From: Deltaproteobacteria bacterium RBG_16_54_11
GTDB taxonomy: Bacteria > Desulfobacterota > B13-G15 > RBG-16-54-18
NCBI GenBank assembly: GCA_001797905.1
Contig: MGQS01000073.1
Location: 16,881-28,886 of the forward strand
DNA: 12,006 nucleotides
Direction of reading: 5' to 3'
The translations under genes and the position numbers were made by a program. Position 1 is the first letter of the stretch, and each line of letters begins with the position of its first letter. Shown here piece after piece: positions 5,514-12,006 of the stretch. The notes beneath the pieces were generated by a model. That model was not told the DNA's origin and did not search any database. It saw nothing but the letters and a program-made list of their open reading frames with translations.

Positions 5514-6524
5514 TTATTTTGTCGAGGATTCAACGAGAAGTTCGAATATATAGGGATCCGAACCCATGGAGGAGAACCACTGCACATTCTCGATGAGGAG
5601 ATCGACAGAGAAGTGGTAGCATCCAGCTTTGGAGAACGGGGGCACCTCCATCTCCAGCACGACAGCTTCTCCAGGAGCAACGATGAGATCACGGAAGCCG
5701 CCGCGCAGTTGGATCTCATCTTCAACACCCTGCTCAAGCAAACGCACTTTCGCACCCAAGTGGATACCCCTGTCGCGCTCTGAGCGGAACCTCCAGGGCT
5801 GTGGGCTCGTGTTCGTGACGCGGAAACGCAACACCACCGTGCTTTCCTTGGCGATAGAGGTCGGCACTTTCAGGGGTTCTATCCGGGCCCGGAAGAAATA
5901 GGGGACGTAGTCGTTCTCCACCCAGTGTCGGAATCGATCGGGAGTATGGGACCACCCCTGCAGAGCGAGCCATTGTTCGTAATCATCGAGCATCTTCGGA
6001 TGGGTATCGAGCCAGGGCACAAAGCCATAGTTCAGGCTGAATTGCTTCCGTGCTTCCGCAACGTCTCCTCCTGCTAGGAGCACTGCAACTGCCGAGGCGA
6101 GGCCGCTTCGCTCGATGCCTTGAGCGCAGTGGAGGAGTATGGGGCGCTTTGCGGTGTCGAGGTGGTGCACGAGTTGCTGGAGTGCCCTCCGATGAGGCAT
6201 AGAGCCGCTTGCTAGCTGTAGGATGTAAAAGTCCACTCTATGGGCTTCGGTAACGGCGCGCTCAGCATTGAACGGGGAATTAACCTTCGTCCCGCGCAGG
6301 TTGATCACGGTACGGAGGTCGAGCTCTCGTATCCAGCGCTCAAGCGCAGCTGACGACGGCTGTGCACTTCGATACACCTCATGCGGAATCACTGTATGAA
6401 GGTTATCTCCCAACAAGTGAAAACGCAGAAACCAGCCCAACGTAGCGGCGAGTAGTGCGGCGAGGACTACACATATCGTAACCCACACGTATGAGAATCG
6501 CAGCCTTCTGATTTTTAACCTCAT
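5514..6524 (-). CDS. Membrane-anchored dual-specificity-type protein phosphatase with C-terminal beta-sandwich
   Basis: The product is 336 residues. The start at 6524 is supported by AAGGA 8 bases upstream. A basic N-terminus (MRLKIRRLR) and one hydrophobic helix at about 12-34 suggest an inner-membrane anchor with the rest outside the cytoplasm. Residues about 45-175 look like a cysteine phosphatase of the DSP/PTP-like group: YRSAQPS at 51-57, RTVINLRG at 71-78, and the signature HCAQGIERSG, with nucleophile C133 and phosphate-binding R139 (C-x5-R). The loop before it (QLASGSMP, 103-110) has no Asp, so the usual general acid may be missing or elsewhere. Residues about 215-336 are beta-rich (VVLRFRVTNTSPQPW, APGEAVVLEMEVP, GCYHFSVDLL) and resemble Ig-like domains attached to some glycan-related enzymes. 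Substrate unknown. It stands alone, converging on ksgA, so no pathway can be inferred. Confidence 0.85.
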   Translation of the reverse strand: MRLKIRRLRFSYVWVTICVVLAALLAATLGWFLRFHLLGDNLHTVIPHEVYRSAQPSSAALERWIRELDLRTVINLRGTKVNSPFNAERAVTEAHRVDFYILQLASGSMPHRRALQQLVHHLDTAKRPILLHCAQGIERSGLASAVAVLLAGGDVAEARKQFSLNYGFVPWLDTHPKMLDDYEQWLALQGWSHTPDRFRHWVENDYVPYFFRARIEPLKVPTSIAKESTVVLRFRVTNTSPQPWRFRSERDRGIHLGAKVRLLEQGVEDEIQLRGGFRDLIVAPGEAVVLEMEVPPFSKAGCYHFSVDLLIENVQWFSSMGSDPYIFELLVESSTK

Positions 6525-6607
6525 GTGTGAAATCCTTACCAGCGGTATACTCTCCTTCGCTGTATATTGCAGCCGATATTTACGATCCGCATAAGGGATA
6601 TAGATTT

Positions 6608-6805
6608 TTATAGGATGTCAAAAAGTCGGGAGTTGTCGAGGATTCTATCAAGCGGCTTGGTCTTTCCCGAGACTATATCCGCGCAGACTCGATTTAATAC
6701 CGACCTGAGAGGTCCCCCATCCTGGGAATCCCGCTCGATCTCCTTGTCCCATGCGTCCGAATGCCCCATTCCGTATTCCTCAAGCCATGAAAGGAACTCG
6801 TCCAA
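6608..6805 (-). CDS. Small antitoxin-like protein, start uncertain and perhaps decayed
   Basis: The only canonical start is a TTG at 6805, giving 65 residues with a poorly placed purine-rich stretch directly against it. The coding look extends further upstream in the same frame to about 6865 (RKAAVKKIAEHIKALPEREL, ending just before the TTG), then meets a TGA at 6880-6878. The conserved-looking core WDKEIERDSQDGG and the tail SGKTKPLDRILDNS recall small acidic proteins, often antitoxins of RelE-type or similar toxins, that share a W..EI..DS...G pattern and a GKT-PLD tail. That likeness is from memory and untested. At 6865, where a start would be expected, the codon is ATT. No toxin gene follows on the minus strand before the phosphatase. 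It may be a remnant or an orphan gene with a rare start. The serine-rich plus-strand frame across it is a shadow. Confidence 0.45.
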   Translation of the reverse strand: MDEFLSWLEEYGMGHSDAWDKEIERDSQDGGPLRSVLNRVCADIVSGKTKPLDRILDNSRLFDIL

Positions 6806-6959
6806 CTCCCTTTCAGGGAGGGCCTTAATGTGCTCTGCTATCTTTTTGACAGCTGCTTTCCTAATGCTTCCAGAATCTCAGATATCGTCCAAAAAATCAA
6901 TACCTTGAGAATATGAATCTTTAAAATTTAAGGCCGTCCCCGTCTGGTCCTCCATCGCC

Positions 6960-6986
6960 TTGACAGGGTCCCCGATTAGTTATAAC
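6960..6986 (+). promoter_or_regulatory. Possible sigma-70 promoter of glmU
   Basis: A perfect TTGACA (6960-6965) is followed after 15 bases by TATAAC (6981-6986). The spacer is shorter than the usual 16-18, so activity is not certain. Transcription would start near 6993, about 20 bases before the glmU ATG, and would serve glmU, glmS and probably the helicase gene. Confidence 0.45.
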
Positions 6987-7011
6987 GTAGTCCTTAAATA
7001 TGGTGTGAGCC

Positions 7012-8412
7012 ATGGAAAATCTCGCTGTCATCATCTTGGCTGCAGGAAAGGGGAAGCGGATGCGATCCGGGCTGGTCAAGGTCCTCCATCCCTTGTTGGG
7101 CAGGCCGATGTTGAGCTTCCCCTTGGAAATCGCCCTCGAGGGATTGCAGCCTGAAAAGACCGTTGTGGTCATCGGACACCAGGCTGAGCAGATCCGCGCT
7201 TGCTTTCCAGACCCCAGGATCACCTTTGTCGAGCAGAAGGAGCAGCTCGGCACGGGGCACGCCGTGTCGATGACCGCGCCTCTGCTTGAGGATTTCAAAG
7301 GTACCATCCTCATCCTCTCCGGCGATACCCCTCTCATCCATGTCCAAACCCTCACGGAGATGGTGAAACATCACCGGGATGCGAAAGCGGCGCTTACCCT
7401 CCTGACCGCGCTTCGCGAGGACCCTACGGGCTACGGTCGCGTGATACGGGGCAAAGGGGCCGCGGGGAAGGTGCAAAAGGTAGTGGAGGAAAAGGACGCG
7501 ACGCCGCGGGAGCGGGGGATCACGGAGGTCAACACGGGGATCTACTGCGCCCAGACCCCCTTTCTCTTCCAGGCCCTCGGCGCCCTGCGCGCGGACAACG
7601 CCCAGAAGGAGTACTATCTACCGGACATCATCGAGAGCGCCCTTCGCAAAAAAAAGAAGGTGGAGACCTTCACCGCCCCTGACCCGGTGGAGGTCATGGG
7701 GATCAATACCAGAGCGGAGTTGGTCCAGGCAGAGGGGATCATGGCGGAGCGGGTGCGTCGGCATTGGATGACGGAGGGAGTGACGATCCAGGATCCCGGC
7801 AGCGTCTACATCGAGCCGTCGTGCCGCATCGGGAGGGACACCGTCATCTACCCCAACTGTTATCTGCGCGGGGAGACCGTTATCGGCGAGGGGTGCCGGA
7901 TCGGCCCGCAGGTGGAGATCGTCGGCTCCCGGATCGGTAATCGGGTACAGATCAGATTCTGCACCATGATCACCGAGAGCCTGATCGCGGACGACGCCAT
8001 CGTGGGCCCCTTCTCCCACCTGCGCCCCCAAAGCCAGCTGGGAAAGGGCGCCAAGATCGGTAACTTCGTAGAGGTGAAAAAATCCAGAATCGGCCCGGGG
8101 ACCAAGGCCAATCATCTTGCCTACATCGGGGACTCCGAGGTGGGGGCAGGGGTGAATATCGGGGCAGGGGCCATCACCTGCAACTACGACGGCTTCCATA
8201 AACACCGCACCATCATCGAGGACGGGGTCTTCGTGGGGAGCAACACGGCCCTCGTGGCCCCGATCAAGCTCGGGAAGGGGTCCTCGGTGGCGGCAGGGTC
8301 AACCGTCACCAAGGATGTCCCCCCCTATGCCCTGGCAGTGAGCAGGGCCAGGCAGAAGAGTATCAAGAAGTGGGCGATGAAGAAGGCAAAAAGCAAAGGG
8401 CCGCAGGGATGA
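7012..8412 (+). CDS. glmU: Bifunctional UDP-GlcNAc pyrophosphorylase / glucosamine-1-phosphate N-acetyltransferase GlmU
   Basis: GlmU acetylates glucosamine-1-phosphate and then couples the product to UTP, giving UDP-GlcNAc for peptidoglycan and lipopolysaccharide. The product is 466 residues (E. coli 456). The N-terminal uridylyltransferase (about 1-230) shows LAAGKGKRM at 9-17, KVLHPLLGRPM, the uridine-contacting GTGHAV and GDTPL. The C-terminal part (about 250-450) is a left-handed beta-helix with hexapeptide repeats, including KANHLAYIGD with the catalytic-type H368, GVNIGAGAITCNYDG, and a final basic tail. The ATG at 7012 is supported by the conserved start of the domain, although the ribosome site is weak. 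The stop lies 7 bases before glmS. No phosphoglucosamine mutase gene (glmM) is in the window. Confidence 0.97.
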   Translation: MENLAVIILAAGKGKRMRSGLVKVLHPLLGRPMLSFPLEIALEGLQPEKTVVVIGHQAEQIRACFPDPRITFVEQKEQLGTGHAVSMTAPLLEDFKGTILILSGDTPLIHVQTLTEMVKHHRDAKAALTLLTALREDPTGYGRVIRGKGAAGKVQKVVEEKDATPRERGITEVNTGIYCAQTPFLFQALGALRADNAQKEYYLPDIIESALRKKKKVETFTAPDPVEVMGINTRAELVQAEGIMAERVRRHWMTEGVTIQDPGSVYIEPSCRIGRDTVIYPNCYLRGETVIGEGCRIGPQVEIVGSRIGNRVQIRFCTMITESLIADDAIVGPFSHLRPQSQLGKGAKIGNFVEVKKSRIGPGTKANHLAYIGDSEVGAGVNIGAGAITCNYDGFHKHRTIIEDGVFVGSNTALVAPIKLGKGSSVAAGSTVTKDVPPYALAVSRARQKSIKKWAMKKAKSKGPQG

Positions 8413-8419
8413 GGGGATC

Positions 8420-10264
8420 ATGTGCGGGATAGTCGGCTACGTGGGGGCGCAGGATGCGCCCTCGATCATCCTTGGCGGCCTGAAACGGCTGGAGTACCGG
8501 GGCTATGACTCCGCCGGTTTGGCGGTGGTGCAATTAGACGGCACCATCGGGGTGCGGCGCGAGGTGGGGAAGCTGATCAGACTGGAAGAACTGGTGGCTG
8601 CCGATCCGTTGACGGGGTGGGCCGGCATCGGTCATACCCGCTGGGCTACCCACGGCGAGCCGAGCCAGCGCAACGCCCATCCCCATGTCGGCGCCACCGT
8701 CGAGGTCGCCGTGGTCCATAACGGCATCATCGAAAACTTCATGGCGCTGCGCCAGGAGCTGGAGGCCGAAGGGCGCTGCTTTACCTCGGAGACCGACACC
8801 GAGGTGGTGGTGCACCTGGTCGAGCGCTATCTTGCGGCAGGTGTCAATCTGGAGCAAGCGGTGCGCCAGGCCTTGACCCACGTGCAGGGGGCAAACGCCT
8901 TCGTCTTCCTGTGCAGCCGTGAACCAGATTGTCTCATCGCCGCCCGTATCGGCAACGCCGGCGGCATCACAATCGGGTTAGGGGAAGGTGAGATGTTTGT
9001 CGCCTCCGACATCCCCGCCATCCTCGAGCATACCCGCGACATGATCTTCATCGAGGATCGGCAGATGGCGGTGGTGACGCGGGAGGGGGTAACGGTGACC
9101 ACGCTGGCCGGAAAACCTGTGGCGGCTCAGGTGCACACCATCTCCTGGGACCCGGTGGCGGCTGCCAAGGAACCGTACCGCCACTTTATGCAGAAGGAGA
9201 TCTACGAGCAGGCCCGCTCCGTAACCGACACCATCCGGGGAAGGGCCGACTTTGAGGCGGGGCGGGTGATCCTGGAGCATCTGACCCTGAAGCCGAAAGA
9301 GGCTCAGGCCATAGAAAAAGTAATCATCGTTGCGTGCGGCACCTCGGCATATGCCGGGCTGGTGGGCAAGTTTATCATCGAGGCATTGGCCCGGGTGCCG
9401 GTGGAGGTGGACTACGGCTCCGAGTTCCGCTACCGAGACCCCATCGTCGGCAAGAACACCGCCGTGCTGGCCATCACCCAGAGCGGCGAGACGGTGGATA
9501 CGCTGGCGGCGATGGAGGAGGCGCGAGGTAAAGGTGCGCGGTTGTGGTCCATCGTCAACGTCATCGGCAGCCAGGCGATGCGCATCTCCGACGGCGTCAT
9601 CCTCATGCACGCCGGTCCGGAGATAGGCGTGGCTTCGACCAAGGCGTTCACCACCAGCCTGGTGGACCTCTACCTGCTCGGCTGCTACCTCGGTGAGCTG
9701 CGCGGCACCCTGGTTGGCGCGCAACTGCGTGAGGCGGTGGACCAGCTGGCGCTGCTCCCCGACCTGGTGGGGCGCGTGCTGGAGCACGGCGATGAGTACG
9801 ACATGCTGGCCAACCAGTTCCACGATCGGGAGCACTTCCTCTACCTGGGGCGGGGCATCAACTACCCCGTCGCCCTGGAGGGGGCGCTCAAACTGAAGGA
9901 GATCTCCTACATCCACGCTGAGGGGTACCCGGCCGGGGAGATGAAGCACGGTCCCATCGCCCTGATCGACAAAGCGATGCCCGTTGTCGCCATTGCGGTG
10001 CGCGACCACGTGTATGAAAAGATGATCAGCCAGATCGAGCAGGTCAAGGCGCGCGGGGGCATTGTAATCGCCTTGGCAACGGAGGGGGATGCCGCAATCG
10101 CGGCCAAGGCCGACTATTGCCTCTCTGTGCCTTTGGTATCGCCGTTGCTCTCGCCGGTGGTCAATGTCGTGCCGCTGCAGCTCCTTGCCTATCACCTGGC
10201 CGTGCGGCGGGGGTGCGACGTGGACCAGCCGCGCAACCTCGCCAAGAGCGTTACCGTAGAGTAA
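8420..10264 (+). CDS. glmS: Glutamine--fructose-6-phosphate aminotransferase (isomerizing) GlmS
   Basis: GlmS makes glucosamine-6-phosphate from fructose-6-phosphate with glutamine as nitrogen donor, the entry step of amino-sugar synthesis in the cytosol. The product is 614 residues (E. coli 609). The N-terminal glutaminase begins MCGIVGYVG with the nucleophile C2 exposed after Met removal, and shows RGYDSAG, HTRWATHG and ETDTEVV. Two SIS sugar-isomerase domains follow: the first with CGTSAYAG, SEFRYRDP, ITQSGETVDT and ASTKAFTTS, the second with EGALKLKEISY and GEMKHGPIALID. The C-terminus DQPRNLAKSVTVE is the canonical ending. A GAGGGG ribosome site lies just before the ATG. It follows glmU by 7 bases, so the two are almost surely co-transcribed. 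That gap leaves no room for a glmS ribozyme, so control must be different here. A long frame on the opposite strand is a codon-bias shadow. Confidence 0.98.
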   Translation: MCGIVGYVGAQDAPSIILGGLKRLEYRGYDSAGLAVVQLDGTIGVRREVGKLIRLEELVAADPLTGWAGIGHTRWATHGEPSQRNAHPHVGATVEVAVVHNGIIENFMALRQELEAEGRCFTSETDTEVVVHLVERYLAAGVNLEQAVRQALTHVQGANAFVFLCSREPDCLIAARIGNAGGITIGLGEGEMFVASDIPAILEHTRDMIFIEDRQMAVVTREGVTVTTLAGKPVAAQVHTISWDPVAAAKEPYRHFMQKEIYEQARSVTDTIRGRADFEAGRVILEHLTLKPKEAQAIEKVIIVACGTSAYAGLVGKFIIEALARVPVEVDYGSEFRYRDPIVGKNTAVLAITQSGETVDTLAAMEEARGKGARLWSIVNVIGSQAMRISDGVILMHAGPEIGVASTKAFTTSLVDLYLLGCYLGELRGTLVGAQLREAVDQLALLPDLVGRVLEHGDEYDMLANQFHDREHFLYLGRGINYPVALEGALKLKEISYIHAEGYPAGEMKHGPIALIDKAMPVVAIAVRDHVYEKMISQIEQVKARGGIVIALATEGDAAIAAKADYCLSVPLVSPLLSPVVNVVPLQLLAYHLAVRRGCDVDQPRNLAKSVTVE

Positions 10265-10289
10265 CGGGTCCAGCCAGAAGACAACATAG

Positions 10290-12006
10290 ATGATTGATCA
10301 AAACACCGGAAAAGACTTGCTGCGCCAACTCAACCCGCCCCAGCAGGAAGCGGTGGTTGCCAGGGCAAGGGTCCTCTTGGTCTTTGCCGGGGCAGGGAGC
10401 GGCAAGACCAGGGTATTGACCTATCGCATTGCCCACCTCATCCAGTCAGGCCAGGCCGCGCCGGATGAGATCCTGGCAGTTACCTTTACCAACAAGGCTG
10501 CCGGCGAGATGAAGGAGCGGGTCAGCTCCCTGCTGGGTCCCCAAGGGGATCGAGTATGGGTGAGCACCTTTCATTCGACCTGTCTGCGGATCCTGCGCGC
10601 CCATATCCGCGACCTGGGCCGCGCATCGGATTTCGTCATCTACGACGACGATGATCAGCAGCGGCTCATGGAGGGGCTGCTCAAGGCCGCCGGGGTGGGG
10701 TTGCACGCCTATCCCCCCAGGACCATCTTGAAGGAGATCGATCGGGCTAAGAACCGGGGCATCGGCCCGCAGGAGTACCAGCCGCAGGCATTCAACCCCT
10801 ACCAGAAAAAGGCGGCCCAGTTTTACCCCCTGTATCAGGAGGCCCTGCAGGCGGCCAATGCCCTGGACTTCGGCGACCTCCTCTTTTTTACCCACCTCCT
10901 GTTTCAGCGCGAGCCCCAGGTGCGCGATTATTACCAGCGAAGGTTTCGCCACATCCTGGTGGATGAGTATCAGGACACCAACTATATCCAGCACCTCCTT
11001 ATCAAGGACCTCATCGGGCCGGACGCCTGCCTCTGCGTGGTAGGGGATGACGACCAATCCATCTACCGCTGGCGCGGTGCGGAGCCCGCCAACATCCTGG
11101 GCTTTGAGCAGGACTTCCCCGAGGCCAGGGTGATCAAGCTCGAGCAGAACTACCGGTCAACCCAGGTGATATTGGATGGGGCCAACGCCGTGGTCTGCCA
11201 AAACCGCGGGCGCAAGGAGAAGCGGCTCTGGACGGACAACGCAGGGGGGGACCCCATCACCCTCTGCCTGGCCGAGGATGAGGAAGAGGAGGCGAACTGG
11301 GTGGCGCGGCGCATCGCCGACGAGACGCAGGGGAAGTACGGCAGGTGCGCGGTCTTTTACCGGATAAACGCCCAGTCCCGGGCCATTGAAGAGGCCTTCA
11401 TGCGCTGGGGCATCCCCTATACCGTGGTAGGGGGAATCCGATTTTACCAGCGCCGGGAGATCAAGGACCTCGTGGCCTACCTCCGGGTCATCGTGAACCC
11501 CGGCGACGAGGTGAGTCTCAGGCGGATCATAAACGTGCCCCACCGGGGCATCGGGGCCAAGACCCTGGCACACATCGAGGAGATCGCCGGTCAGCGGAAG
11601 TGCTCCCTGTGCCAGGCCCTGCGCGAGGCCGAAGGGATGGAAGGCCTTTCTTCGGCAGTGCGGAAAAAGGCCAAGGATCTCTTTTCTCTGTTCGAGGGGT
11701 TGCGGGGGCAGATGAGCGCCCTCTCCCTGGCTGAGCTGGTCTCGTTGATCGTGGAGCAAACAAAATATATAGAGTACCTCTCGGAGCAAGGGCCAGAAGG
11801 GCAGACCAGGGTGGAGAACGTCAAGGAGCTGATCGGCGGGCTGACAGGATCAGGGGCAGAAGGGGTGAAGGAATTCCTCGATCACGTGGCCCTGATTACC
11901 GACCTCGACGAATATGAGGAAGGGGCCCAGCGGGTGAGCCTCATGACCTTGCACAGCGCCAAGGGGCTGGAGTTCCCCATCGTCTTTATGGTGGGGCTGG
12001 AGGAGG
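10290..12006 (+). CDS. UvrD/PcrA/Rep-type superfamily 1A DNA helicase, cut by the window end
   Basis: The frame runs from the ATG at 10290 to the window end without a stop, giving 572 codons of a family usually 650-750 long, so the last 100-170 residues are outside. Motifs appear in order: a Q-type motif LNPPQQEAV (14-22), Walker A AGAGSGKT (33-40, K39), motif Ia AVTFTNKAAGEM (63-74), Walker B VDEYQDTN with D225 and E226, motif III VGDDDQSIYRWRGA (from about 251), motif IV LEQNYRST (284-291), and motif V TLHSAKGLEF (553-562). This makes it an ATP-driven 3'-5' DNA helicase acting in repair or replication restart. UvrD, PcrA and Rep cannot be told apart without the C-terminus. The start has only a weak AGAAG ribosome site about 9 bases away. 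It lies 25 bases after glmS, probably in the same transcript, with no evident functional link to amino-sugar synthesis. Confidence 0.95.
   Translation, partial: MIDQNTGKDLLRQLNPPQQEAVVARARVLLVFAGAGSGKTRVLTYRIAHLIQSGQAAPDEILAVTFTNKAAGEMKERVSSLLGPQGDRVWVSTFHSTCLRILRAHIRDLGRASDFVIYDDDDQQRLMEGLLKAAGVGLHAYPPRTILKEIDRAKNRGIGPQEYQPQAFNPYQKKAAQFYPLYQEALQAANALDFGDLLFFTHLLFQREPQVRDYYQRRFRHILVDEYQDTNYIQHLLIKDLIGPDACLCVVGDDDQSIYRWRGAEPANILGFEQDFPEARVIKLEQNYRSTQVILDGANAVVCQNRGRKEKRLWTDNAGGDPITLCLAEDEEEEANWVARRIADETQGKYGRCAVFYRINAQSRAIEEAFMRWGIPYTVVGGIRFYQRREIKDLVAYLRVIVNPGDEVSLRRIINVPHRGIGAKTLAHIEEIAGQRKCSLCQALREAEGMEGLSSAVRKKAKDLFSLFEGLRGQMSALSLAELVSLIVEQTKYIEYLSEQGPEGQTRVENVKELIGGLTGSGAEGVKEFLDHVALITDLDEYEEGAQRVSLMTLHSAKGLEFPIVFMVGLEE

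Noticed and set aside
6878..6880. TGA as a selenocysteine codon in the antitoxin-like frame
   Set aside because: I see no SECIS-like hairpin directly after it, and small antitoxins are not a selenoprotein family. Decay or a gene boundary is simpler.
6567..6908. 113-codon serine-rich plus-strand frame
   Set aside because: It opposes the more protein-like minus-strand antitoxin-like frame, and its composition (many Ser, Arg, Ile) is what antisense reading of that frame produces.
8978..10195. 405-codon open frame antisense to glmS
   Set aside because: It lies wholly inside an unmistakable glmS. Long antisense frames are a common by-product of GC-rich third positions, and its protein is His/Gln-rich with no family motif.

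Overview
This window reads as a gene-dense, fairly GC-rich bacterial chromosome segment made mostly of conserved housekeeping genes. The residue-level style of the proteins (the aminotransferase, the UvrD-like helicase, stand-alone ribD, glmU next to glmS) suggests a Gram-negative anaerobe of the former Deltaproteobacteria (Desulfobacterota and relatives). That placement is inference from recalled family resemblance, not a search.

Layout. Positions 1-3035 are read on the minus strand: an almost complete class I/II PLP aminotransferase running off the left edge, a structured leader of about 280 bases in front of it, a small secreted protein, and ribD (riboflavin biosynthesis). RibD and the secreted protein each have a clear sigma-70-type promoter. 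Positions 3036-3526 form a 490-base gap between divergent genes. It carries outward-facing promoter-like sequences and a cluster of diverged inverted-repeat elements. On the plus strand follow tsaD (tRNA t6A synthesis) and, four bases later, ksgA/rsmA (16S rRNA dimethylation), a translation-quality pair. A minus-strand membrane-anchored dual-specificity-type phosphatase with a C-terminal beta-sandwich converges on ksgA. It is followed by a small, possibly decayed antitoxin-like frame at 6608-6805. From 7012 to the right edge the plus strand carries glmU, glmS and a UvrD/PcrA-type helicase that is cut by the window end.

How the genes work together. GlmS makes glucosamine-6-phosphate from fructose-6-phosphate and glutamine, and GlmU turns glucosamine-1-phosphate into UDP-GlcNAc. 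Together they supply both ends of the amino-sugar branch feeding peptidoglycan and lipid A. GlmM is not in the window.

I see no CRISPR array, integrase, transposase, phage gene, tRNA, rRNA or defence island, and no convincing new multi-gene system. The items most worth a second look are the tandem terminator-like hairpins before the aminotransferase, the repeat cluster between ribD and tsaD, the phosphatase fusion, and the antitoxin-like frame with no usable start codon.
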